A DNA stretch of 43,219 nucleotides from NCBI GenBank assembly GCA_023251835.1, contig JAHEXZ010000001.1:1-43219 (forward strand). The letters run 5' to 3'. The translations under genes were made by a program, and so were the position numbers. Within the stretch, counting starts at the first letter, position 1. Every line of letters begins with the position of its first letter. The notes under the pieces are model-generated. The model saw only the letters and a list, made by a program, of their open reading frames with translations, made no database searches and was not told where the DNA came from. This document shows positions 1 through 7,926 of the stretch, piece by piece. Source of the stretch: Bacteroidota bacterium. Its GTDB lineage: Bacteria; Bacteroidota; Bacteroidia; 2-12-FULL-35-15.

Positions 1-124
1 ATCTATCTATCAATTGAAAATACAGGGTGTTTGGAACCTTTCAGAAATAACACAAAAAACACAAAAACTCTTTAAAAAAATTAATATAGACTACCTAACT
101 TGAGCGGAGTTAGGGGTTAAAGAT

Positions 125-481
125 TTAAAAATCTTCAAAATAATTTCTGCCAGTTTTTATTTCATAAGCCGAACTCGCAATGTGAATAGCCTCTTCACAA
201 GATAACACACCAAAATCACCACTAAAATTGATTTCAATTACTTCTTTTAGAAAAATTGGGGCTTTTATTGTTTGATTATAAAGGACAGAACCTTGTAAAA
301 TAAGCCAGCCCATAAAAAAATCAAATCTATTGTTTGATATTTCGTCTTTAAATACCTCACATAAAAATTCGTGGATACCTGCTTCTTTTGCTTTTGAAAT
401 CAACGTTTCCGAGATGTAGTTAAATTCCCTTATTTCCTTAATTGAGTTCTCTTGTCCATTACAAGTATAAAAGTCTATCAT
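125..481 (-). CDS. Hypothetical protein, 118 aa
   Basis: I do not recognise the family. The protein is small, soluble-looking and mixed in charge, with no signal peptide or membrane segment. An in-frame ATG nine codons upstream (at 508) would give 127 aa. I prefer the start at 481 because those extra nine codons, and the first codons after 481, lie inside a sequence that also ends two MITE-like elements at 20437 and 29314. There the same reading frame begins identically and stops after about 21-22 codons. The gene therefore either lends its 5' end to the element or was itself delivered by a relative of it. No neighbouring gene on this strand suggests a function. An orphan accessory gene is the safest description. 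Confidence 0.55.
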   Translation of the reverse strand: MIDFYTCNGQENSIKEIREFNYISETLISKAKEAGIHEFLCEVFKDEISNNRFDFFMGWLILQGSVLYNQTIKAPIFLKEVIEINFSGDFGVLSCEEAIHIASSAYEIKTGRNYFEDF

Positions 482-507
482 TTTTAAATCTTTTTCTTTG
501 CGTAACA
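447..507 (-). repeat. MITE-end-like sequence covering the 5' end of the orphan gene
   Basis: About 60 bp are nearly identical to the gene-bearing ends of the MITE-like copies at 20437-20713 and 29038-29314. The match includes TTTGCGTAACA but breaks off before the last bases of their terminal inverted repeat. No second end is visible downstream of the gene in 1-124, so this is not a complete element. Confidence 0.75.
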
Positions 508-621
508 CGAGTTAATCAGTTTAAAAGTTAAAAGCTTATACAGCACATACGAAAGGAACAAAAGTTAGCAAAAGGGGGTTAAAAAAAATATTCCCTTCGA
601 GACCACAGAGTAAAATACATT

Positions 622-660
622 AAACACCTACAGCTTGATAGTTGTAGGTGTTTTTGTTTT
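622..660 (+). terminator. Rho-independent terminator-like hairpin
   Basis: An 11 bp inverted repeat (622-632 with 643-653, core ACACCTACA/TGTAGGTGT) is followed on the plus strand by a T-rich run. No plus-strand gene is visible upstream, so its original gene may be lost. The rest of 509-760 holds nothing I recognise apart from a 9 bp inverted repeat near 674-697. Confidence 0.5.
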
Positions 661-779
661 TTATATCCTACCTGATGTTAAAGCATAATTTAGCATCAAA
701 TAAGCCTCTAACTTACAGATAACTTGCATGTAGTTTAATACAAGTTGGCCATAACTAAGTGATTATGGCTACATTAAAA

Positions 780-923
780 CTAACCATTGATGCCAAAAGG
801 AGATACATGTGGTGTAATGTCATCTACTACAATAGCTCTGGCAGCTAAGGTTCTGTCTAATAATAATTTCCCCCAGCCATCGGGCAACGAATCGGCAAAC
901 ACACCAAATAAACTAATAAATGT
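780..923 (-). pseudogene. hipA-like kinase fragment (N-terminal region)
   Basis: A 47-codon open stretch on the minus strand contains FGVFADSLPDGWGKLLLDR. This closely resembles the signature found near the end of the N-terminal domain in HipA-family toxin kinases. It has no start codon, begins just after a stop, and ends at a stop soon after the motif, so the kinase domain is absent. No hipB-like gene is nearby. It reads as a toxin-antitoxin remnant in a decayed intergenic region. The identification rests on this one motif. Confidence 0.5.
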
Positions 924-1046
924 TTATAGTAAAACATAATTCACTTTTTTTAACTAGGGAAAATTACAGTTAAATTTTTATATTCAAAGAATATATGGAA
1001 ATTTTTAAAACAAGATACAGGGCGCAGTTCTGTAATGCACTCTTTT

Positions 1047-3329
1047 CTATCGGTTTGAACTCTCTATAACCAGTTTCCCATTTGTTTGTTTACCATTTGA
1101 AAAAACAGATATTATATATAAGCCCGCGTCAAATGCCGAAGTGTTTACTACCAACCTTTCACTGCATACGCGGTTAGTATAAAGCCGTTTCCCCTGCAAA
1201 TCATAAATGTTGATGGTACTTTCATTTTTTGTTCCGGTGTTTATTATACATTGGTTAGAACAAGGATTGGGATAAGCAACCAAGTAATTATTTTTAAAAT
1301 GTGATTCCATTCCGGTTGTGAGCGTTGGTTCTCCAAAAATGCTGGTTTGTCCCATATACTCATTCAGAAATAGATAACCATCCTTATAATAAAGATCGGT
1401 GACACCCCACAGATTATCAAAAATATGGTCAGCACCGTGATTGTATGTTGAAACAACGGTATAAGGAGTTGTTTTTGTGATTGCCCTCAGGGAGTCGATA
1501 GTAGAGCCAATGTATAAGTGGGAACTATCGCTTGCCATAAATATTCTATACGTAGAATTCATATTAAATAGTGCAGCCGTAACATAGGTAAGGGTTTGAA
1601 ACGCAGCATCGAAATAATATTTAGCAATTCCTTCTCCTAAACCACTATAATAAACATATAACGTATCGTTATATAAGGTGAATGATTTATATTGCTGCAA
1701 ACCTCCTCCGGGAGGTTGTGCAGAGGCGATTATACTCATAGTGGTTGGATTAAATACAATGAGTGAATCGTCAGCACAGACAAATAATAAGCCAGATGGG
1801 TGGAATAACATATCTTCAACATTGTTTTTTTGACGGTAATGCTCTATAACAGGTAAAGATGGGTTGCTTATGTCTGCCGTAATTATTTTCTTATTGCCGG
1901 TACTGATTTCTTCAATAACAGCAATTTTTCCATTATGGTAACGCGATTGTTTAAAATCGGAAATAATGAACACTCCCGGATCAACACTTGTAGCCGCAAT
2001 CTGAGAAAGATTATTCCCATTAAAAACCCTTAACCTGTCACCTGTAAGGAACCAGGCATAAACATAATTAGCAGAATCTGAAATGCTTATGGCACGGCAA
2101 AAGCCAACAGCCGTATCTTCTGCTATCAGTTGTGGCGATTGAATCATAGATACGTCAAACAGGCGAACGCCATAGCCTTCACTTGCTTCAATCAGTCGGT
2201 TTTTTGCAAATGCACTGCCATGGCACCATCCTCCGGTAAGTGTTTTACCAAGAGATACTTCATTGTATATGTTTTGTACATTTACGGTGAGCACACCATA
2301 CCATTCGGATGCAACATACATGGTTCTGGTTGTTTCATCTATATCAATATCAAAATGGTACAAGCCTGCATATAAGTCTGTTAACAAATGGATATTGTTT
2401 GCATTGGTTGCGTCATATATATATACCTGCCCTGTATATGGTCCCCCGGAATAATTGATAGGGCCTCCACCCTGAGTGGCAATGTATACGGTATCGTTAA
2501 TAATTTTTGCACTCATAGGTGTAGAAATACTTCCAAGGAGTATTTGGCCTTTAATGGTATCATTAAATTTTAGCTGTAATGAGCCAGGATTAGTATAATC
2601 AAGAGCATAATAAGAGCCATCAACGAATGGGAATGATGCAAATGCCCCCCCCATCACGTGCAGCAATTTATTGTTTTTTCCAAAATAAACTTCAAGTGGA
2701 TCGGCAGATGAACTATTGTAAAAATCGAGCTGCTGAAGATTTTTTAAATTAACAAGATAAACTCCATCAATGGAATTAGAAGCGGAGTAGCCAAGAGTAT
2801 ATGCAAGCAAGCTGTCTTTCACATCAACCCCGCGCACTCTTGATGTACCGGTATAAGAGGCAATTGTTCCTTTATATGTAAAGGTATTGGCAGAATCTAT
2901 AATAATCTGAACTTTTGTTTTTGCTGCAATTATAATTGAATCGCCATAGAATGCAATATCAAAAATAGATTCATCTATAGTTTGTGGAACATAGTGTGCA
3001 ACAAATACCGGATTAGTAATGGATGGGCTAAGATTAAATTTCCAAAGTCCGTCATGGTTAGCACAAACATACAGATACCCATTTTTTACAGTAATTTGGT
3101 CAATATTTGATAGAAATCTCTTTTTGTACTGAAGCGTTCCTGGAGTATGATTTGACCCGGTTAAATTATAGATTTCCAGCGTATTGGCACATCCGGCAAA
3201 TAAGTAGTTATTGTAATAACATACTTCATAGGTTGAACCTCCATCTGTAGAATTAAGATAATTTAATTGTGCTTTTGAAATAAAAACAATAAAGGCAAAA
3301 CCAATTAAAGAAAGTAGTTTTATTCTCAT
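1047..3329 (-). CDS. Secreted beta-propeller-like protein with T9SS type A sorting domain
   Basis: This 760-residue protein starts with a signal peptide (Arg-Ile-Lys, a hydrophobic core, then SKAQ at about residue 21). The body, roughly residues 25-670, consists of recurrent short beta-rich stretches in which hydrophobic strands alternate with turns such as 'xxYVCANxDGLWKFN' and 'LFVCADDSLIVF'. This pattern resembles YVTN/LVIVD-type propeller blades. The last 80 residues are a T9SS type A C-terminal domain: YPNPC near residue 683, then IYDLQGKRLY and a final GLYIISVFSNGK strand. The protein is probably exported across the outer membrane and attached to or released from the surface. No enzyme motif is visible. 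It is transcribed away from the next gene, with about 90 bp between the two start codons. Its ligand or role cannot be told from sequence. Confidence 0.85.
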   Translation of the reverse strand: MRIKLLSLIGFAFIVFISKAQLNYLNSTDGGSTYEVCYYNNYLFAGCANTLEIYNLTGSNHTPGTLQYKKRFLSNIDQITVKNGYLYVCANHDGLWKFNLSPSITNPVFVAHYVPQTIDESIFDIAFYGDSIIIAAKTKVQIIIDSANTFTYKGTIASYTGTSRVRGVDVKDSLLAYTLGYSASNSIDGVYLVNLKNLQQLDFYNSSSADPLEVYFGKNNKLLHVMGGAFASFPFVDGSYYALDYTNPGSLQLKFNDTIKGQILLGSISTPMSAKIINDTVYIATQGGGPINYSGGPYTGQVYIYDATNANNIHLLTDLYAGLYHFDIDIDETTRTMYVASEWYGVLTVNVQNIYNEVSLGKTLTGGWCHGSAFAKNRLIEASEGYGVRLFDVSMIQSPQLIAEDTAVGFCRAISISDSANYVYAWFLTGDRLRVFNGNNLSQIAATSVDPGVFIISDFKQSRYHNGKIAVIEEISTGNKKIITADISNPSLPVIEHYRQKNNVEDMLFHPSGLLFVCADDSLIVFNPTTMSIIASAQPPGGGLQQYKSFTLYNDTLYVYYSGLGEGIAKYYFDAAFQTLTYVTAALFNMNSTYRIFMASDSSHLYIGSTIDSLRAITKTTPYTVVSTYNHGADHIFDNLWGVTDLYYKDGYLFLNEYMGQTSIFGEPTLTTGMESHFKNNYLVAYPNPCSNQCIINTGTKNESTINIYDLQGKRLYTNRVCSERLVVNTSAFDAGLYIISVFSNGKQTNGKLVIESSNR

Positions 3330-3408
3330 TTTTTAAGTTATAGGTTGGCTAGCAAATATAACATAAAAATAAATGACAGGTGTCATGTAGTATTGGATGC
3401 AATTCGTA

Positions 3409-3416
3409 TATTTTTG
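3409..3416 (+). promoter_or_regulatory. -7 promoter element TAnnTTTG
   Basis: TATTTTTG matches the Bacteroidota -7 consensus and lies only 5 nt before the chosen start codon at 3422. The transcript would have almost no leader. No convincing -33 TTTG is seen at the usual spacing. Confidence 0.4.
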
Positions 3417-3421
3417 CACAC

Positions 3422-4963
3422 ATGGTAAGAAAAATTATATCTCTGTTTTGTTTCATTTTGTTGTTGCAGGGAAATGGCCTAAGGGCTCAACTTGTTACTC
3501 ATCATAATCCTGTAGCCCAACCTGATATTCCAATTCCTGCTGTCGGAGCAGTGTTTACAGATATGAAATTCCATTCTTCGGTTACAAGGATTACGAATTC
3601 TTATTCATCGGATATAGCCGGTGCCTTTCCTGATTATTCTAAGAGACAAGCCTGGAACAGTGATGAAACGCTTCTTATGCTTAGAAGTGCGTCAGGAGAA
3701 GTGTTGATTTATGATGCAGTAAGTTACCAGTATATAAAAACATTGGGAGCTAATTTAGTGGGAGCACAGGATGTTTTCTGGCATCCGACTAACCCGGAAT
3801 TAATTTATTTTATTTTAGAAAACCGCCTGCTTACTATAGATGTATCAAACGAAATAGAAACTATCATTGAAACATTTTCTGCTTATGCTTATGTAAGTAC
3901 ACGTGCAGAAGGAAATATGAGTAATGATGGTCATTATATTGCGCTTGCAGGATACGATACAGTATGGAATTTGATGGATTATATTACTTATGATGTAATT
4001 GGTGGTAATATTATCGCTCAGTTAAATTCCGGAATAAACACACAGGATTTCGACTGGTTGTCTATTTCTCCATTAGGAAATTATGTTATTGTGGACTATG
4101 CCGATAATGATACCGGACGCTGGCATGGTGTTGAAGTGTATGATCGTAATCTGAATTTTTTATGGCAAAAACCATTGGGGGCAGGCCACACAGATTATGG
4201 TCTTGATGGCGATAGTTCTGAAGTATTGATAATGGATGTATATGACATGGACAGTAACATAACATATATCAGAAAATTTAGACTTGCTGATGGAAGTCAA
4301 ACAAACCTTCTTAGCATTTCCCCGGAGTTTGATGTTCATGAAAGCTGCCGGGCAACTGACCGTTTGGGCTGGGTGCTGGTAAGTACGTTTGATTTTGTTG
4401 GTCGTTTAACGGACGACAGCCTTTCCTGGCTTCCATTTGAAGATGAAGTATTTGCTCTTAAAATGGATGGTTCGGGCTCTGTTCAACGGTATGCGCATCA
4501 TCATAGCAGGCGTTATTCGCCACAAACACCGGATTCAGACAATAGTGTGTATTTCTCAGAGCCTCATGCAACAACCAATCACAATGGAACAAAAATATTA
4601 TGGGGAAGTAACTGGCGTATAAATATTGGTGTTGATACCAGTGTTGATGCTTATATTGCTGATGTTGGACTGTTGGTAGGCATACCTCAGGAAAATATTG
4701 AAAAGGAGGAGAGCGATGTAATGCTGTTTCCTAATCCTGTAAGAAACAGGATGTATATTCAATCAAAAAATGGCACAATACAACACTTTGAAATGAGCAT
4801 CTTTTCTATTGATGGAAAAGAATTAAAATTGTCTGTACCAGCTGTAATTATTGGCAACATGGCAATATTAGATTATACGGGTTTTACTCCGGGGATTTAT
4901 CTGATTAAAGGGGAGATTAACAATAAATTTTTTTCAAAACGTCTGGCAAAAATTTCTGAATAA
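3422..4963 (+). CDS. Secreted WD40/propeller-like protein with T9SS type A sorting domain
   Basis: The protein has 513 residues from the ATG at 3422. A GTG 14 codons upstream would only bury the signal peptide, so I reject it. Residues 1-23 form a signal peptide ending GLRAQ. The middle part carries repeated hydrophobic-strand motifs with conserved aromatic/Asp turns (for example 'WNSDETLLMLRSASGEVLIYD', 'VFWHPTNPELIYF', 'WLSISPLGNYVIVDY'), as in propeller proteins that bind but do not catalyse. The C-terminus carries a type A sorting domain: LFPNPVRNRMYI about 80 residues from the end, then SIFSIDGKEL and FTPGIYLIKG. It is divergent from the similar secreted protein at 1047-3329, so the two may share a surface role. 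The substrate is unknown. Confidence 0.8.
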   Translation: MVRKIISLFCFILLLQGNGLRAQLVTHHNPVAQPDIPIPAVGAVFTDMKFHSSVTRITNSYSSDIAGAFPDYSKRQAWNSDETLLMLRSASGEVLIYDAVSYQYIKTLGANLVGAQDVFWHPTNPELIYFILENRLLTIDVSNEIETIIETFSAYAYVSTRAEGNMSNDGHYIALAGYDTVWNLMDYITYDVIGGNIIAQLNSGINTQDFDWLSISPLGNYVIVDYADNDTGRWHGVEVYDRNLNFLWQKPLGAGHTDYGLDGDSSEVLIMDVYDMDSNITYIRKFRLADGSQTNLLSISPEFDVHESCRATDRLGWVLVSTFDFVGRLTDDSLSWLPFEDEVFALKMDGSGSVQRYAHHHSRRYSPQTPDSDNSVYFSEPHATTNHNGTKILWGSNWRINIGVDTSVDAYIADVGLLVGIPQENIEKEESDVMLFPNPVRNRMYIQSKNGTIQHFEMSIFSIDGKELKLSVPAVIIGNMAILDYTGFTPGIYLIKGEINNKFFSKRLAKISE

Positions 4964-4984
4964 GTTGTGGTTTCTCCGTTTTAA

Positions 4985-5184
4985 AATTCTTATGGTCATG
5001 AGCTAACGGATACTAATGCTATTCTGGCTCAGGAAACGGACAATGCGGATCAAATGCATGGTACATCTGTGGCAGGTATTGCTGCCGGATCGGGTTTTGG
5101 AAGTGCAAAGCTTTTGACCCCACTCCTCCATTTTTCACTAATCAAAATTTTCGTACCTTTCGCTTCCCGAAATAAGCATCATTA
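4985..5184 (+). pseudogene. Subtilase (peptidase S8) fragment
   Basis: An open stretch without its own start contains MHGTSVAGIAAGSGFGSA. This is the histidine-block signature of subtilisin-like proteases (HGTxVAGIxAG), preceded by a plausible Asp-containing stretch (ETDNADQ). The Asp-137-type block upstream, the Ser block and the rest of the catalytic domain are missing, and the frame soon runs into unrelated sequence before gatB. It is a leftover of a secreted protease gene. I see the motif directly; its assignment to S8 is from the family signature. Confidence 0.6.
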
Positions 5185-5187
5185 AAA

Positions 5188-6663
5188 ATGACTATTTACG
5201 ATAAATATGAAACAATAATAGGTTTGGAAGTACATGCCCAGCTGTCTACTGAAAGCAAGGCGTATTCAAGTGATTCCACAGAGTTTGGTGTGCTTCCCAA
5301 CACCAATGTAAGTCCAATATCATTAGGGCATCCCGGCACTTTACCCATGACCAATAAAAAGGTGATTGAATACGCTGTTCGTTTGGGGTTGGCTTGTAAA
5401 TGCACCATTCGTGAGTGGAATGAATATGCCCGTAAAAATTATTTTTATGCAGATTTGCCGAAAGGTTACCAGATAACACAGGATAAAACTCCTGTTTGTA
5501 CAGGAGGATATATTACTATAAAACAGGAGGACGGCTCAGAAAAAAACATCAACATCACCCGCATTCACATGGAGGAAGATGCCGGTAAAAGCATTCATGA
5601 TATTGACCCGTTTGATACATTGATCGACTTGAACCGTGCTGGTGTGCCTTTACTGGAAATTGTGAGTGAGCCAGAGATACGCAGTGGTGAAGAAGCCTAT
5701 AAATATTTAACAGAAATACGTAAATTGGTTCGTTATCTCGATATATGTGATGGCAACATGGAAGAAGGCAGCCTCCGCTGTGATGCCAATGTTTCTGTAC
5801 GATTAAAAGGCACTACCGTCTTTGGCAAACGTACCGAAATAAAAAACATGAACTCTATCCGCAATGTACAACGGGCTATTGAGTTTGAAGCAAAGCGTCA
5901 GATAGAGGCAATTGAAAAGGGGGAAGAAATTTCTCAGGATACCCGCAGCTTTAATGCTGTTACCGGTGAAACTTTTGTATTACGCAGCAAAGAAATGGCC
6001 AATGACTATCGCTATTTTCCTGAGCCCGATTTACAACCTGTTGTTGTTAGCCAGGAATATATTGCAAAAGTAAAGAGTACACTACCTCCGCTTCCGAACG
6101 AATTATTTAAAAAATACCAATCATTGGGTTTGTCTGGTTATGATGCCGGAGTGTTAACAGAATCGAAAGAAATAGCATTGTATTTTGAAGGCATAATCGC
6201 AAAGACCAGAAATATTAAGTCGGCTGCAAATTGGCTAACAGTACAAATAAAATCCTACCTCAATGAAAATGCATTGCATATTTCGGATTTTAAAATTTCA
6301 CCTGAACGTGTTGCTCAGTTAGTTGATTTTATTGATAGTGGAAAAGTGAGCCATACAATAGCAGTTCAAAAGATCTTTCCTAAAATGATGGAGGAACAAA
6401 ATAAAACTCCATTACAAATTGCTGAAGAAAATAACTGGATACAGGAAAGTGATACCGATGCTTTGGTAGAATTTGTAAAACAGGCAATTGCCAAATATCC
6501 TGAAAAGGTTGTTGAATATAACAATGGCAAGATAAATTTGTTAGGCCTTTTTATGGGAGAGGTGATGAAACTTTCAAAAGGAAAGGCCGATCCGAAAGTT
6601 GCTACTGAAATAGTTAAAAAAATGCTTGTAGCTTCTATTTCTAAAGCAGAAAAAACACAATAG
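5188..6663 (+). CDS. gatB: Aspartyl/glutamyl-tRNA(Asn/Gln) amidotransferase subunit B
   Basis: The protein has 491 residues, normal for GatB. It is the tRNA-binding and kinase subunit of GatCAB, which converts Glu-tRNA(Gln) and Asp-tRNA(Asn) to the amidated forms using glutamine and ATP. The start shows YETIIGLEVHAQLST, followed by GHPGTLPMTNKK and the family signature around KNYFYADLPKGYQITQ (residues about 83-98). The Asp/Glu-rich cradle motifs EDAGKS and DLNRAGVPLLEIVSEPE follow. The C-terminal 150 residues are the helical GatB/YqeY domain (VSHTIAVQKIFPKM, GLFMGEVMK). Neither gatA nor gatC is adjacent, which is common in this phylum. A TlpA-like gene follows 92 bp downstream, probably co-transcribed. 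Confidence 0.97.
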   Translation: MTIYDKYETIIGLEVHAQLSTESKAYSSDSTEFGVLPNTNVSPISLGHPGTLPMTNKKVIEYAVRLGLACKCTIREWNEYARKNYFYADLPKGYQITQDKTPVCTGGYITIKQEDGSEKNINITRIHMEEDAGKSIHDIDPFDTLIDLNRAGVPLLEIVSEPEIRSGEEAYKYLTEIRKLVRYLDICDGNMEEGSLRCDANVSVRLKGTTVFGKRTEIKNMNSIRNVQRAIEFEAKRQIEAIEKGEEISQDTRSFNAVTGETFVLRSKEMANDYRYFPEPDLQPVVVSQEYIAKVKSTLPPLPNELFKKYQSLGLSGYDAGVLTESKEIALYFEGIIAKTRNIKSAANWLTVQIKSYLNENALHISDFKISPERVAQLVDFIDSGKVSHTIAVQKIFPKMMEEQNKTPLQIAEENNWIQESDTDALVEFVKQAIAKYPEKVVEYNNGKINLLGLFMGEVMKLSKGKADPKVATEIVKKMLVASISKAEKTQ

Positions 6664-6755
6664 AAAACAACTAAATCAAAATGATAAAGAAAGAAATGAG
6701 TATTATTTCTCCGGCTTCTGCCAGATTAAGCTGGCGTACCCTAACAACACTATCT

Positions 6756-7898
6756 ATGAAGCTAACACTAAAACAAATATCTATTGCCCTTCCTATTGTT
6801 ATGTTAGCGGCATGTTCCAACACAAATCCGAAGTCTGGTAATGGAACAGAGGTAAAAGGAAAGTTTAATAATGGTAATGGAAAAACTATTTACTTAGAGC
6901 AGATGTTAAGTACAGGATTTAAACCTGTTGATACTACAGAAGTGGATGAAAAAGGAGAGTTTATAATGACTCCTGAAATTAAGGAGCCGGGCTTTTACCG
7001 TTTGAAAGTGTCCGACAGAAGTTTTGCTACCTTAATTCTTAATGAAAAAGAAAAAGTTACTGTAAATGGTGATGCCAATGATTTAGGCAATTCCTATACT
7101 GTTGAAGGATCTGCCGACTCAAAGTTGTTTTGGGATATCAGTCAGGCTTCTATGAAGAACTATCGTAAACGCGATTCATTACAAAATGTATTTCAGCAAT
7201 TTGTTAGTACTCATCAAAATGATCCTTCAGGTACTGAGGCGATGAGCCAAACCCTGGAGGTACAGTACACTATGCTGGTTGATCAGCACAATAATTTTCT
7301 GAAAGACCTTATTGAAAAAAATCCTTCGTCTCTTGCCGGTTTAGGGGCTATTCAGCAACTGCCTGCGGAACAATTTTTACCGGTTTATTTTAAATTAGAT
7401 GAGACCTTATTTTCAAAATATCCGAACGTTGATTATGTACAGCGTTTTCATGAAGATGTAGAGAATAAGAAAAAACTTGCAACAGGTGCTGTGGCTCCTG
7501 AAATAACCATGAACACGCCTGATGGAAAACCGTTGTCACTTTCTTCATTAAAAGGAAAAGTGGTATTAGTTGATTTTTGGGCATCCTGGTGCGGCCCCTG
7601 CAGAAAGGAAAATCCAAACGTGGTAAAAGCATATAATAAGTACAATTCCAAGGGCTTTGATATATTCAGTGTATCATTAGATCAGGATGCAGACAAATGG
7701 AAACTGGCCATACAAAAAGATAACCTGACCTGGAAAAACCAGGTATGTGATTTTAAAGGCTGGCAAACACCAGTAGTGCAGTTGTATGATTTTAAAGGTA
7801 TTCCGTACAATGTTTTACTGGATAAAGAAGGAAAGATTATCGCGAAAAACCTGAGAGGTGAGGAGCTGGAGAAAAAACTCGGGGAGATTTTTAAATAG
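6756..7898 (+). CDS. TlpA-like thioredoxin-fold lipoprotein with N-terminal DUF4369-type domain
   Basis: The protein has 380 residues from the ATG at 6756, which places a lipobox (LAAC, Cys20) at the end of a signal sequence. Upstream in-frame ATGs at 6681 and 6696 would add a polar stretch before it, so I do not use them. Residues about 30-130 form a beta-rich region (GNGKTIYLEQM, EKGEFIMTPEIKEPGFYRLKV) typical of DUF4369 in Bacteroidota. A helical linker follows, then a TlpA/AhpC-type thioredoxin domain from about residue 245 with active site W278-C-G-P-C282. It is probably anchored in the periplasm and acts as a thiol-disulfide reductase. It lies between gatB and the M1 peptidase gene, 28 bp from the latter, suggesting co-transcription. 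Confidence 0.9.
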   Translation: MKLTLKQISIALPIVMLAACSNTNPKSGNGTEVKGKFNNGNGKTIYLEQMLSTGFKPVDTTEVDEKGEFIMTPEIKEPGFYRLKVSDRSFATLILNEKEKVTVNGDANDLGNSYTVEGSADSKLFWDISQASMKNYRKRDSLQNVFQQFVSTHQNDPSGTEAMSQTLEVQYTMLVDQHNNFLKDLIEKNPSSLAGLGAIQQLPAEQFLPVYFKLDETLFSKYPNVDYVQRFHEDVENKKKLATGAVAPEITMNTPDGKPLSLSSLKGKVVLVDFWASWCGPCRKENPNVVKAYNKYNSKGFDIFSVSLDQDADKWKLAIQKDNLTWKNQVCDFKGWQTPVVQLYDFKGIPYNVLLDKEGKIIAKNLRGEELEKKLGEIFK

Positions 7899-7926
7899 AT
7901 ATCTCATCTCACATCCACTTATTCCA

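Noticed and set aside
585-615. TTCGAGACC resembling a tRNA T-loop end
   Set aside because: No cloverleaf or acceptor stem can be formed with the surrounding bases.
3380-3421. GTG start extending the T9SS protein by 14 codons
   Set aside because: It would put polar residues in front of a typical signal peptide and lies upstream of the candidate promoter.
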